Below are positions 47,204 to 60,400 of a stretch of 64,000 nucleotides of DNA, in pieces (position 1 is the first letter of the stretch; each line of letters starts with the position of its first letter). The notes beneath the pieces were generated by a model. The model had not been told where the DNA came from. It did not search any database and saw only the letters and a program-made list of their open reading frames with translations. This stretch comes from Rotaria sp. Silwood1 (lineage: Eukaryota > Rotifera > Eurotatoria > Philodinida > Philodinidae): positions 66,741-130,740 of the forward strand of contig CAJNOP010000529.1 of assembly GCA_905250075.1 (NCBI GenBank), in the 5' to 3' direction. The translations under genes and the position numbers were made by a program.

Positions 47204-49064
47204 TAATATGCAATCGTCGTACAGAAGAGGGAATAATCTACAACTATATGCATATATATCAACAAATATGTATGGATTGTATGCAATGAACTGTACAGAA
47301 GTGTGTAGCGTTTTCTGCCTACACATATATAATTATTAGAATGAATGTTCTTTCCATTCTGCTGATTTATATGTAGCGTTAAAAGGACAAGCAAATGTAG
47401 AGGTTAGGCATCGATTATATGAGCAACAGATAGAAGAAAAGAAAAAGAAAGTTGTATATGTCAATATGGATTACACAAGAGAAAGCATAACAATATCAGA
47501 AAATTTCTTTCTGATAATCGCATAGAAAGAGCACTTTATGATTGAGCTATTGACTTTATAAGATCCAATTGACATTTAGAATAAAATATATAAATAAATG
47601 TTTTGATATAATAAAACATATGAAAATGATTTGAAGATATAATATTTCAAGTTTTTTTTTAATTCATACATTTATTGTTATTATTCTGCTCGAATTGCGT
47701 ATTAATTTTATTTTCATGTTCTATTTTAAATAATCAAATTTCAAATAACTTTTTTTTGTTTTTTATTCGATTTCTTTTTGGAAACAGTACATTGTGTATT
47801 TCTATAAGTATAAATGAAATTAATAATTTGTTTCTTAATTATCGAAGCAATACATGATAAAGAACAATGTATTCGATGTCTTTTTTTAGAGTTTTCATTT
47901 CAAACATTCTTTCTATAATAATCCTTTTGATATAATAATTTGACAATTGTACACTAATTAATGTTCATGAGCATATTCTATATTTGTAACCAGACCGGTT
48001 GATGTTGAGATTTTTTACATTCATAATAATTAGCTTATTAAAATCAAATATTGTGACGATTCATAGATTATTGTAAATAAGTCTCCTCTTGAGTTTCTTA
48101 ATGCTTTAATCGAATTAAATAAAGTCGTAATTAAACTATTTATTCATTTACATCCGAATGTCAAGCTTTTCATCGATACGAAAATCAGTTCCAAATTCTA
48201 AACAATTCATAGATGAACTTTATCTAAAATCTTCATGTATGATCGGTAATTATGCAGTATAACTTATTGTCCTATGGTATTGACATTACTAAATTCAAAA
48301 TAAAATAAACTGGTGAACAAATTTTGCTCTTACCTTTCTATCGATACTCTCGTCGATAAAATTATAGTCTACTCATTGTTTTACAAGTGAATTTAAGTCA
48401 AAACAGAAGAAAAACTATGCACAACACCATTTCTGATTAACTTTCTACCTGTCTTGATTAATTTTAGTGATCGAATTATAATATGGTCGTGTTTCTTATT
48501 GAAACCCACTGGTAGGTAAAAACAATGTAGAAATAGAAGTTCTTTTGATTTTCTCAAAATTGATTTTTGATTCAATGCTCAGCTCCTACTATATTAAATG
48601 CGTAAGGAGGCTAAATACTATTGATATATTAAGCTTTCTAAAAAGTTCTACGTGAAATTTTCAAGTTTTGACGTTGTAACTTTCAAAGTAATCATGAGAA
48701 GCATACAAGTTGAATAAGAATTCTTTTTTTTTGCCTGAATACGTGTGAAAAACTTCATGAAAATTCTATGTTCAAAATCAAAAACCGATATTCGAAATGA
48801 GAAGCGGTCTTAAGACGATTTCTTTCTTCATAAATGTCAATATGAATTAAATCAATTGTAATAGAGTAATTTTATAGATATCAAGGCGTCTTGACAAATA
48901 ATATAAAAAATGTTCGATAAAATATGTTTTAATTGAATTTCATGTTGCAACATAGTTGGCTAACATAGAAACACATTTCTTCTAATAATTCTCAATAGAT
49001 CAAGTAGGTTCCACATAAAAAAAACCAATCAGCTCCATTTTATATTCTATATAATTCCAAGAAG
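47204..49064. other. Intergenic, no feature seen
   Basis: A+T-rich; no coding region, RNA or repeat family is recognised. Confidence 0.5.
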
Positions 49065-49690
49065 GAATGCCGAAAATGGAAACATAATTGTTCATGTTCA
49101 GGTGTACATTTCGATATTATTAAGATTGTTCTCGACCTGTGTATGAATCATGTTCATATTCAATTGATAAGTTTGGCAGTTTTTGTCAAGTATTAAAATT
49201 AAATGAGTTTTAAAATATTTTCAATGGTTTCATTTTCAGATAAAGTTTTTCTTCCACATTTTATAATATTATTCGCAAGAACAAAAATAAAGATTCATTT
49301 GAATATGATTCATCAAATAATTAATAAATTTAAAACTGAACACAGTATTGATAATATATCTTAAATATGCTCGTGATTGAAATACAAATGAAAGTAATGT
49401 ATTGATGAATAAGTTCATTGAATTTTCTTGGTTTTAGTTAATCATTTAGTTTACGAAATAAACTAAAAATCTGATTGAACTAATTAATCAATCATAGAAT
49501 GATTCAACTAATAATGATTATTATTATAAAACAATTTATCAATAAGATAAATGATGATGATAAACAAATGAATGATTATTAAGTAATGAATTCCATTGAT
49601 ATCGATAAGGAATTAGAACAAGAACACTGTATTTCGTATCATTATGAAATACAGTATTGTCTGAAATGATTATTCTTATATATTTTTTTA
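49065..49690 (-). pseudogene. Decayed partial copy of the 2OG-like gene
   Basis: The sequence aligns by eye with the last exon of the gene at 51378-54052 in the same orientation. About 49070-49180 matches 51405-51520 (GGATATTTCGATAT.ATTAA, GATCATGTT.ATATTCAATTG), 49200-49420 matches 51833-52060, and 49540-49675 matches 52448-52570, with about 300 bp and other pieces missing between. Substitutions and indels destroy the frame. It is an old duplicate in direct orientation, about 2 kb downstream of the intact gene. Confidence 0.8.
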
Positions 49691-50089
49691 AATTTATTTT
49701 GATGTCACTGACATTATTCTGAGATATTAATGAAAAATGTTTTGAGAATCGAGATCTTCATACAATGCGGTTGAGTTTAGATTCGATTGTTTAAAAATCA
49801 CATTCACTTCATTCATCACAAGAAAGGAAAAAGTAGTTATTTTGCTTGAGCAGCTAACTGAATTGTAACACCGTGCTTTATTTTGTTCGATATCATTCTA
49901 TGATTTATGCTGAGCCAGAAATAAAAATGAAAAGTGCTGTGCTTTTGAAAAAGTATTCGTAGTTACGTGGCACAACAATTACAGAGTCGTTCTCGCTCTC
50001 TCTTATCAACTGATATCTGCATATTACTCACAGGATTTCACGATAAACTCTGTAGTAAAGTATCGATTAACCGCGAGTCATATGACCCT

Positions 50090-50770
50090 CAGAGGTGGGA
50101 TCGGTTGGCATTTTTGCCAAACCGAACCGACCGTAACCGAAAAATCTCTAACCGAACCGAACGTAACCGACCGAATTTTTTAAAATTTCTAACCGAACCG
50201 ACCGTAACCGAAAATATCTCTAACCGAACCGAATATAACCGACTGAATATTTAAAAATTTCTAACCGAACCGATCGTAACCGACCGAATTTCAAAAATTT
50301 CGTAATCGAACCGAGTTTAGAGAAAGCGAAGTTTAGCTTATGTTAATTAGGATATTAGTGCTTTATAAATTAGCAACAACAAATCGAACAGTATCAACTA
50401 TGAGCAATCAACATCTAGAGAAAGTAACGAAGAAAGATTATTTATTGAATCCTCTTACTGTATTATAACTTTCTTACCTCTCACAACAAATTTAAAAAAC
50501 ATGTGATATAATACGAGTTACGAACAACAGCTAATTGTTATACGATTACACTCTTTTTTCTTCTTATGTCTCAAAAAGTCCATCGAACTCAAATCAAATG
50601 ATTATGTCGATTCTTTCTAACCGAACCGACCGAATTTTTTAAAATTTCTAACCGAACCGATCGTAACCGAACCGAACGTAACCGACCGAATTTTTTAAAA
50701 ATCTCGAATCGAACCGATTTCGGTTACGGTCGGTTTGGTTCGGTTAAAAACCGAACCGGTCCCATCTCTG
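50090..50770. mobile_element. hAT-like element with CCGAACCGA tandem units
   Basis: The ends CAGAGGTGGGATCGGTT and complement CAGAGATGGGACCGGTT are inverted. The interior begins and ends with imperfect tandem units of about 20 nt built from AACCGAACCGACCGTAACCG, and the right end also contains its reverse (CGGTTACGGTCGGTTTGG), able to fold. The middle 300 bp is ordinary A+T-rich sequence. No clear target duplication is seen. The ends are related to the element at 39324. There is no transposase. Confidence 0.75.
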
Positions 50771-51377
50771 GTACCCAGGCATGGGTATAGTTATCTGAGC
50801 TGTACGTTGCAGTATTTCAGTATGTGAAAATTATTTTTCAAGATTTTTTTCGAATTTACTGTAAAGAAATTTTGAAATATTTCTTTATATGCAAGGACCA
50901 GAGTCGAACGACCTAAAATTCTCGAAATACATACACTTAAAATGAACAAGACTACAATGGAATCACATCTATTTAGAATGTAATCAGAACTACTTAGAAA
51001 ATAGTCATCGCATCTAAATTTATTTGATCACACATATTCTTATTTTTGACAGGAACAGAAATTCAGACAGGTATATCTTGAGTAATTGTGTTTACAATGA
51101 TTGAGCTTTCATATGATCAAAGTTTAAATAGAAGAGAGAAGCAGACTTATGCATGAATTCCATTAAACTATCGCAAAAAAAACTATACTGATAACTTCAC
51201 TAGAATATCGAAGAACGGCTAATATAGCTTGTCTTGTGATGCATCTTTTTTTAATTTTAACCTAAAACAGTCGATCTACAATAAATTTAGTTCACCTTCA
51301 ACAAAAAAAAACAAAACAAAAGTTTCATATAAAAATTAAACAAAAACAAAACAAAAAAAAAACGAGTAGGTTTCTTG

Positions 51378-54052
51378 TTATACTTTATGTAATTCTATTA
51401 ATAAACGTCGAAGATGAAAACATAATTGTTTTTGTTCTTGTTCATATGGATATTTCGATATAATTAAAGTTTGTTCACGACCTGTATATGGATCATGTTT
51501 ATATTCAATTGATAACATTGGAAATTTACTAAGTGTATGACGAAGACAATGATTAGAAATTAATGTTGATGATAAATCAAATATTAATGTTGAACTTTTA
51601 GAATCAATTAAAAACATTTGTAATCTAGCACATAATGTACATGGACATATTAATAATGCTTCATTAATTGAAATTATATTTAATGACGATGAAGATGATA
51701 ATGTAGATGAACAATAATAATTAAGAGTATTTAAACAATATTCATAAATAAGAATATATGCCGGTAATAATGAATTATTTGATTTAAATTTTTTTTCTTT
51801 TTCTTCTTTATTACGATAAATATTAATAAGCATTGGAATTAAATGAATTTTAAAATATTTTTCAATAATTTCATAATCAGATGAACTTTTTCTTACACGT
51901 TTTATAATATAATAAGCAAGAATAAATAATGAATCATTTGAATAAGATTCATCAATAATTAATAAATGAAAAATTGAACAATATGTTGATAATAAAATAT
52001 GTCTTGAATATGTTCGTGGTTTAAATATATATCGAAGTAATATATTAATAAATAAAGCTCGTAATATTTTATTTGAAAATTGTAATAAAAATTCTATAAT
52101 ATCATTAAGTTTTATTGGTATTGATAAATAAAGTACTTGACGAAATAAATTTAAAAATTCTATTGAAAACATTGACCATTCTGAAAATGATTCAACTAAA
52201 TAATTTAACCAATAGTAAAGATTTTTATTAGAAAATAATTCATCTTTAAATTGTTTATTTTGAAAAAGAATTTTAATTAATTGAATTATTTTTGATGTTA
52301 AACCAAAACGATAACGAAGAATAATAATATAATGAATAAGTTTATCAAATGAATAATATATTGTAGATATTTTATTATCACGAAGTATACAATCAAACAA
52401 ATTTAAACATAAATTATTTAATGAATTTGTTGGTAAAGAAAACATATAAGATAAATGATGATAAGCAAATGAATGATCATCAAGTAATAAATCCCATTGA
52501 TATTGATAAGGAATTAAAACAAGAACATAATATTTCGTATTATTACGATATATTAAATTATCTAAAAAAGATTAATTTTTTCACAAGTTTTTTTTTTTTT
52601 TTAAATAAATTTACCATTATTAAGTAGTCGTTGATGATTAACACCTTGTTCAAATGCATCAACATAAACATGAAGTTCACCAAGAAATTCATTTGGTAGA
52701 ACTGTACGTTCATGTTGTAAATTTAAATCAAGAGTTATTTTATTGATATTATTTAATAATTTAAGATTATGAATAAAAAATCTTGAATCAGATGTATTAA
52801 TTAATGATTTATCATATTGAAAAATAGCTGTATAGATTAAAAATGAAGATGAATATTTTATTGCTGTTAGTATTAATTCAAGTATTATTCGATATTTATC
52901 ACGAAATAGAATTGAAAAATATGGAGAATAATCTAATGAATGTTGAAGAGGTATTAGAAGTTTATTAGGCATTTTATCAAAATTTTTTTCCCAATAATTA
53001 AATATACGTTTAATACGTTGTATTAAAAAAATATGTTCGATATTCATTGAATTATAATTTGAAATGGATAGAAGTGAATAAAGTTGATGTATTGAACTAG
53101 AATAATATAAAATGAGAAATTAAGAAAAAATATAATCATTTTTTTACTTTATTTTTGAAATAAGATGATAAACAAGTAGAAGTTTAAATCCTTTTTCGAT
53201 TGGTTCAATTTCATGTTGACAATCAGATGGTACAACAAGAATAAAAGGTTTTGAATTATCTGATTCATGTTGATTAAAAATATAACGATGAATATCATTC
53301 TCATCAATATTATCATCTATAAATCGATAATTACCACCTATACAAGATGAAGGTAGAAAAACAAGTACAGTAGCATGATAAATAAAAAGTTTATCGTCAA
53401 AATTATAAATTTTTGTATGTTGACATGGACCAAATATGATAAGTTTATGTAAATTTAAATCAAAATGTGTATGTAAATCTGATGTATTTAAATGAAGTTG
53501 TTCGAATGTACTTTCTCGAATAGCAGCTGAAAAAGGAAGAGGAAAATCAATTGTATTATGATCAATTTGCCATGCTGTATTAATAATCTATTAAATAAAA
53601 CAAAGTTCAAAAATAGAACAAAACTTTATTGTTTTGTTTTTTTACTTTTGTACCACAAAAATCATATTTATTTGATAGAGATAATGGTACACCATGTTCA
53701 CAAATAATTCGAGAACAAAGAGCAGTTGATAATGGAAATGTATAAGATATATCTCCAAGTTTTTTTATACGGATTTTACATGGACTATCGTATAGAAGTG
53801 TTCGAACACCATCATCTAATTTATTTTCATGTATATCATTTAATGTTTCATGAAAGATATATCGCCAATTATTCTCGTTTATTTCATGATCTATAATAAA
53901 TTATTAAATAGATCAATGGAAAAAAACAAAAAAAATTTTTAATATAATGCACCTGATGAATCAATATCTTGATCACTATAGATCCAAGTATCAGTATCGG
54001 ATAATATGTCTTCGTCATCATTGATGTCCATTGGAGCGGCAATTATAGCCAT
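51378..54052 (-). CDS. Protein with 2OG-Fe(II) oxygenase-like domain
   Basis: Five exons, 54052-53953, 53890-53646, 53587-53148, 53096-52615 and 52561-51378, join in phase to 816 residues. The N-terminus is acidic (MAIIAAPMDINDDEDILSDT). Residues about 60-260 resemble a 2-oxoglutarate/Fe(II) dioxygenase core: HATVLVFLPSSCIGGNYRF (186-204), then SDCQHEIEPIEKGFKLLLVY (236-255), which holds the second metal-binding His (H240) and the place of the 2OG-binding basic residue (K250). The usual HxD ligand pair expected before HATVL appears replaced by IYNFDD (175-180), so activity is doubtful. The remaining 550 residues are helical with no recognised domain. The oxygenase assignment is from memory of fungal and protist proteins with SDC.HE(V/I).PV.SG. 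A decayed duplicate lies at 49065-49690. Confidence 0.7.
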
Positions 54053-54223
54053 AATAAGAAATAGAACAATGAAGTTTTTACGAGATAGATAAATCGATGA
54101 ATTGAGAAGATGAACAAACGAACGTTCGTGGTGGATTTCTATTGATTACCAATCCAATTTAATGACTTTTTTTTTCGAATATAGCGACCTCTAATTCAAA
54201 CGAAAATAGTCAATAGTATACTA

Positions 54224-54431
54224 CAGTGGCGTAGCCAGGGATAGGGCCATTCAGCAATTGCCCATAGCTCCAAAAGTTATTGCCCATGGATTTATTGAGC
54301 TATGCAGTGCTTGAACAGTTATTGCCCATAGATATTTTTGAAATCATAACGGTTGCCCTTAGCTGCCCGTAACTCAAAATAGTTCGGCTGATGAATTGCC
54401 CATGACTCAAAGATTCCTGGCTACGCCACTG
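54224..54431. mobile_element. hAT-like MITE (208 bp)
   Basis: Perfect 16-bp inverted ends CAGTGGCGTAGCCAGG, flanked by an 8-bp duplication GTATACTA/ATATACTA (54216-54223, 54432-54439; one mismatch). The interior repeats a unit containing ATTGCCCATAGCTCAAAA several times. It is the best-preserved member of this family in the window and lies about 170 bp upstream of the 2OG-like gene. Confidence 0.9.
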
Positions 54432-54439
54432 ATATACTA

Positions 54440-57400
54440 GATACAAAAATTGTTTTGTTTTTCAAATGAAAATATTAACTGAAAAAGATTAGCAGACAAT
54501 CGATATATTCTCTATGCTGGTAGTATTTACCTGTAGGACTAGACATGAGACAATACAATTATATAAACGAATAATAATTTTAATTATTATAGAAGCTAGA
54601 TATAGATATTTTGATCATTTGCCTTGCTGTTGTTTGTAAAGATTTCTATGATCGATTTCTTAAATTTAAAATTAAATAAAATCAATAAAAAGAAAGTATA
54701 CATATTCAAGCAGAGTGATAGAGAACATGTGATCAAACACAACAAATAATAACATGTACGTATACATTGAGTAGTGAATCTTTCTATAATTTGTATTTTA
54801 ATATTTTGCTTGTATTTTATCATGGATGGTCATCTCATCTTGTGACGTTGCTTTCTTGAATTGAATAATCAAGTTAATGACTAACCAAACTTGACCAAAA
54901 AACTTGTGTTCAATCTAGATTATTGAATAAATCATTTTTTCATCCCTAATTCATCTGATCATTATTCAAAATGATGATATTCGTTCAATGACTTTTGTTC
55001 GAAATAAAAACTGTTGTCTTAGATAGCAAAATAGAAATGCATACAAGAACAGAAATTACGGCATCACGGACATCGTCACTTGAAAAATATTGAACAAGAT
55101 TTGCTATCGTCTTCCAAAAATTAGATTAAAGCAAAGTTTCAGAAAGTAAATATTTAAAAAAATGAACACGAAGCTCCATAAAAATGAAGGATATTGAACA
55201 AACACTTGTTTACATGCATAAACTTCTATTCTTCACAAATAGTGAATAATAAATAATGTAGAGACAATGTTCTAAAAATAACGGCAAATTAAAATAAAGA
55301 TTTCCTTATTTCATGGATGCATATGAAAGGAAACATTATTTTGAATATCTGTAAATCCACCTGCACCTATAGAGATTAATGTATTTGATGAAGGTGATCC
55401 CAGATCAAAATAAGAAATTTTATCGTATGTTTAAGAAGTGTAAACTATGATTTTTTGAAAAATTTGAATACCTTTTAAATGTTTAAGACTTAAACTATGA
55501 TTTTAAAGGACAAAAATTTTTATTCCTTTTTGTGAAATAGTAACACATCAAATAGTGACAACGATGTAAATGCTAGAAGGCTAGATAGAATAACATTCAT
55601 TATTGTGTTTGATACCATTCTTATGATTGAAGTAATGGCATTACATGGATTAGTCGATCCGTTATATGTAGTAGAATTATTGATATATATGTATATAAAA
55701 ATGAACGTTGAAACTTTTCATTTATAGAAATATGGTCATCATCAGTTTTTCATGAAGTTAGAATTCATAATTATCTAAAGAAAAATTAAAATAGCCTTAC
55801 ATAGTAGACGATCAAAGTTTTTTACAACTGTGAAGTCAAAGAATCCCTAGTAGAGGAAGAATCGAAGCAGATAAAGAAAAGAAGAAACAAGACTAATTAA
55901 TATACATGAACATCGTGAAACAGTGCTGTGTTCTAATCTTATTACAACAACAATTCATATTGAAACAAGTAAAAGAATATAGAATAGTTAACGTTCGAGA
56001 ACTACTTGTCAATAGAATTTCACATAGAAAGTATTACTAACGTAGTCAAAAGCAACCAACGAGTAGCTCATCAAGAATGAGACACTTTGATCTTCTTCCT
56101 TTTGAAGACAGCAACACAATTTAAAGGTGACATTCTGAACTTATTCAATAGAGAATTTTCTGTTCTACAAACTTGGTGATTTCGTACTTCAAATAAGTTG
56201 TCTTCTGTTATACAAAAATCGAAAAGATTGACAGCAACTTAGCCATTGAACTACGACTACCAGAAAACAGAGCAATTATTAAAACTATGTTTAAATAACA
56301 GTTTCGTCGATATTCGAAATATAATGCAAGATACTTTATCTCTCAATATTTCGCAACTTCAGAACACAACAATTGAAAGACGAATTTTTCAAGCAGATAA
56401 GAGAAAACAATTCCAAAGACTCTTTCCGACAGTTCTATGCTATAATTTGTTGTTATAATTCAACACAATCTAAAGATTTTCGTTGTTCGGCTTTAAATGT
56501 GACACATCATTTTGTTTTGAATTCAGTTCTGCATACTATGATATAGTCATAAACCATTCATAGAGCACGGTAACATTTCAAAGCACGAGTAAATCAACCG
56601 AGAATTATGCCTTGAAACAGTGTTTTCGTTTTTGAGAAACAAACAATCAAACTGTTCGCATACTTTTGATTTGTTTCTAATGTTGCTAAAATAATTTTAA
56701 TAAATAAAAACGATCAGACATCGTTGATCTAAATTGTCAAATATGCAAGGATGCGACTTTGGAGGAAACCACGAGTGTAAGGTAGGAGAAGGAGTGATCA
56801 TATTAGAGAAATTTTCTGAAAATATGTAGGGATACCAATGCCAAACTGTTTAAAGTGACTTGGATGATGAAGAACTTTTCTTTTTCAATGAACACTTTTT
56901 TCTAAATTGAAATATTGATTTTAAATGTGAAAAAATGATAATTTTCTTATTGTAAGACTCCACACATTTTTACAAACACTCATCATTACATTCCTAAGAT
57001 ATAAACATCCATCCGATTGATTTCAAAAAGTATTTAAAAATACTGTACAAGACTTTCATCAATCATTTTTATTTTCTATGTTATTAGTTTATATCTTCAT
57101 CTTTTTTTCTTCATCTTTTTTAGAATTCAAATAGTATAAATATGATTAATATTTCTCTCATATACTTTACTGAAAGTTTCTGAAATAGATACTTGAAATT
57201 CTGTGCTTACTTATATATTTTATAGACTTATAAATTCTTTTGTGATTACGAGACACAGAAAATACATGACAAAAAAAAAACGAACACGAACACACTTGTA
57301 AAGCAAGCAAAAAACAAAATAACAAGAGATTAATGACCATGTGTACACAACATTGAAGAAACATTAAGACGAAAAATACAAATACATCAACAACATTACT

Positions 57401-57444
57401 AGTATGTTGTTTAAATTCATTCAAAAATATTTGACAATTTAAAA
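54440..57444. other. Intergenic, one weak open frame
   Basis: Three kilobases, A+T-rich. The only open stretch with some coding character is 56246-56458 plus (QLLKLCLNNSFVDIRNIMQD), without start context or homologue; it may be a relic. Confidence 0.4.
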
Positions 57445-60400
57445 TTATATTTCATTTGGTGCATCAAGATCTTCATAACTTCTTAATGGTCGATTACTTC
57501 TAAAATGAATAAAGAAAATATTAAATAATATAATAGAAAAAAAATAAATAATAATAATTGTTTTCTATAGTATTAATTTTATCTTTTCTTAAAAAAACAA
57601 GAATTAAATAACTTACGGTGGTCGATGAATTGGACCACCAGGAGGTCCACCGATACCTTGATACATAAATGGTGGTCTTGGATGACGAATTTGATGAAAT
57701 TGATTCGGATAATAACCCGATGGACCAGAATGAGGAGGTGCAGTCACTAAAATATATATAAAAAACGTTTTTCTATTAATAATAAATTGTATTGGCATAC
57801 TAGGAGGCCATATAGGAGTACGTGTAAGTAATGGTTGAGCAGCCATTGGTGTTGGTAATGGTAAACCAGATGTATTTGGTCCAGTTGGTGTTGCTCCAGG
57901 TTTATTTGATGGATGTTCTGGTAATTGTGGTCGTTTCGGATCATATAAATAATTGTTAAAATAAATAACCTAAACAAACAAAAAAACAAAAAAGAAAGAA
58001 AAATATTTTACTATTCGAATAAATTTATTACTTCTTTTTTAACTTCATCAAGTTTATCTTGATGTTTATTTAAAATATGTTTACGAACAAATTCTGGACC
58101 TTTAAATTTTTTTCCACTTAATGGACATGACCATTTATCTTTACTAATTTCTTGACAATTTATATTAATAAATTTTTCTATTTCATTTTCTTCATTTTTT
58201 GCACCTAATTTTAAAGCTTCATTATTATCTAATTTTTCATGAAAATCAATCAATGTTTTTAGACGTATTTCAAATTGTTGTATAAAATTAGTTAATTCAT
58301 TTTGTGTTATTGAAGATAATGGTATACCACGTACATGTATAACACCACAACGATTTGGCATTGAATCTTCTTGAGTATATTCAGTACCATTATAATAATC
58401 AACTGAATGAACAACACGTAAATATAAAATTAAACGATCTAATACCTTTAAATTAAAATATAAAAAAAAACAAAAATATTCATCAATTAGTTTATTTTTT
58501 TTTGTTTTACTTTAGTTAATTCTTTATCAATTTCAAATGTATTCGAATTATTTTGATTTATTTTTGATATATTACCAAGTAATTCTTCTTCTTCTGTATC
58601 ATCTTCTTCAACAAGATATTCAGTTATATTTTTTAATAATGGATTATAACTAATAAAACCAATTGGATGTTTATTTTTTATCAATGATATATTCATTGTT
58701 GATGATGATATTTCACTATCATCTATTATTAATGGAGTTGTTTTTGTAATATTTTTTTCATTTGTTTCCCAAATATTCCATCGTTCATCAAATTGTTTAA
58801 TAATTTTTGTTATAAGTCGAATATCATTACGTACAATAGTTTTATGATTTCCAATACCATTTATTGTACGAACACGATTTTTAAGTTCACGATTTATTAT
58901 AGCACTCATATCAACATCATGTATCTATGAGTAAAAAACAAATGAAATTTTATTTTTATATCGAAATATACTTTTGTAAGATTAAGTTCATAACAAATAT
59001 TTCGAATTTGAATTGAATGATCGAATGTAACCCAAGCACGACGAGAAAATTTTCGTTCAGGTGCAGGATCAGTTATACAAACACGACGAAAACCGGCATA
59101 TTGTTTACATATCTAAATTAAATGAAAATCTTTTTTTTTTTTATTTGAAAAGTGTTGAAAATTATTTTTTTAAACATTTTCAAGATCATCTTTTGTTGTT
59201 TGTATTGGTAAATGACGAAAGAATATTGATGATGTTCGATGTAATAATCGTGATGTATCAGATACTTCACCAACTTCATGTTCATTATTATCTTTTGATT
59301 CAGCTAAAAAAAAAAAAGAATTTTTAATAAAAAAAAAAACAGATAACAATTGAAAATAACTTACAAATTAATAATCTATTATCACCATCAGATACAGTTC
59401 CATCATCAGATTTACTATCTTCACGTTTTCTCTAAAAAAAAAAATTATAACAAAAAATTCATTGTTTAGACATGAATTTCATTATATTACTTTATTGTCA
59501 GAAGATTTTTTCGAATTAATTTCATTATTATCTATTTTATCTGTAGATATATTTTCATCGTTTGTATTATTTAATGATCCCATAATATCAAGTACACGAA
59601 GATCCTGATCATTTCCACCTTCCATTTTGATAACAGCTGTGTATAAATAGAAAAAGGTTGTTGAACTCTATTGTTAAATTCCGTATCTATGTATTAATAT
59701 ACCAATGAACAACACTAGGAACAAGATAGGCTTTTTTTTTTCGTCAACAATAAAATTCCTTTTCTTATTTTTTTAATTAAAATAAATTATATCAAAGACC
59801 AGAATTAACTAGAAAATTTTAAAGCAAACAATATGTTTTTTATTATTATTTTTTCACTCATTGTATTATGCAAAAAAAGCATGCCACATACAAATCAAAA
59901 ATGATTGGCATAGTGTGAAGACAATTTCATAAACAATCATAGTTAACCATTAAATAATTCCAATTGTCACTACTCTAGATCCTTATGTATGCAATGCTAT
60001 CGATAATAGACTATATGATTTAATAACGTTGAAAAACTATAATTCATTAATTGCTGACATAAGAAAAGGAATTCGTCGTTTACGACAAAAAAAACTCGAT
60101 CTTAATCACAACATCCAAAGCTAATCAAACAGAATTTAGTCTATTTTAATAATGAAAGATACATTGATTAAATAAACTTTGCTTTTTATATTGTAGAAGG
60201 TTGTAGACTATGTCTTATGGTCTATTTTATTTTTTTTTTAAAACGTATTCACAGATACAGATGCGCAGTGTCAGATTACTGAACACCGATGACCTATGCA
60301 TCACTGACGCACTGACACATTAATATTAACTGTGATTCATAAGCGAAGTATCATAACATCTGTCAGATTATGAAACCTTGTTTCACTGGAAATTTCTTTA

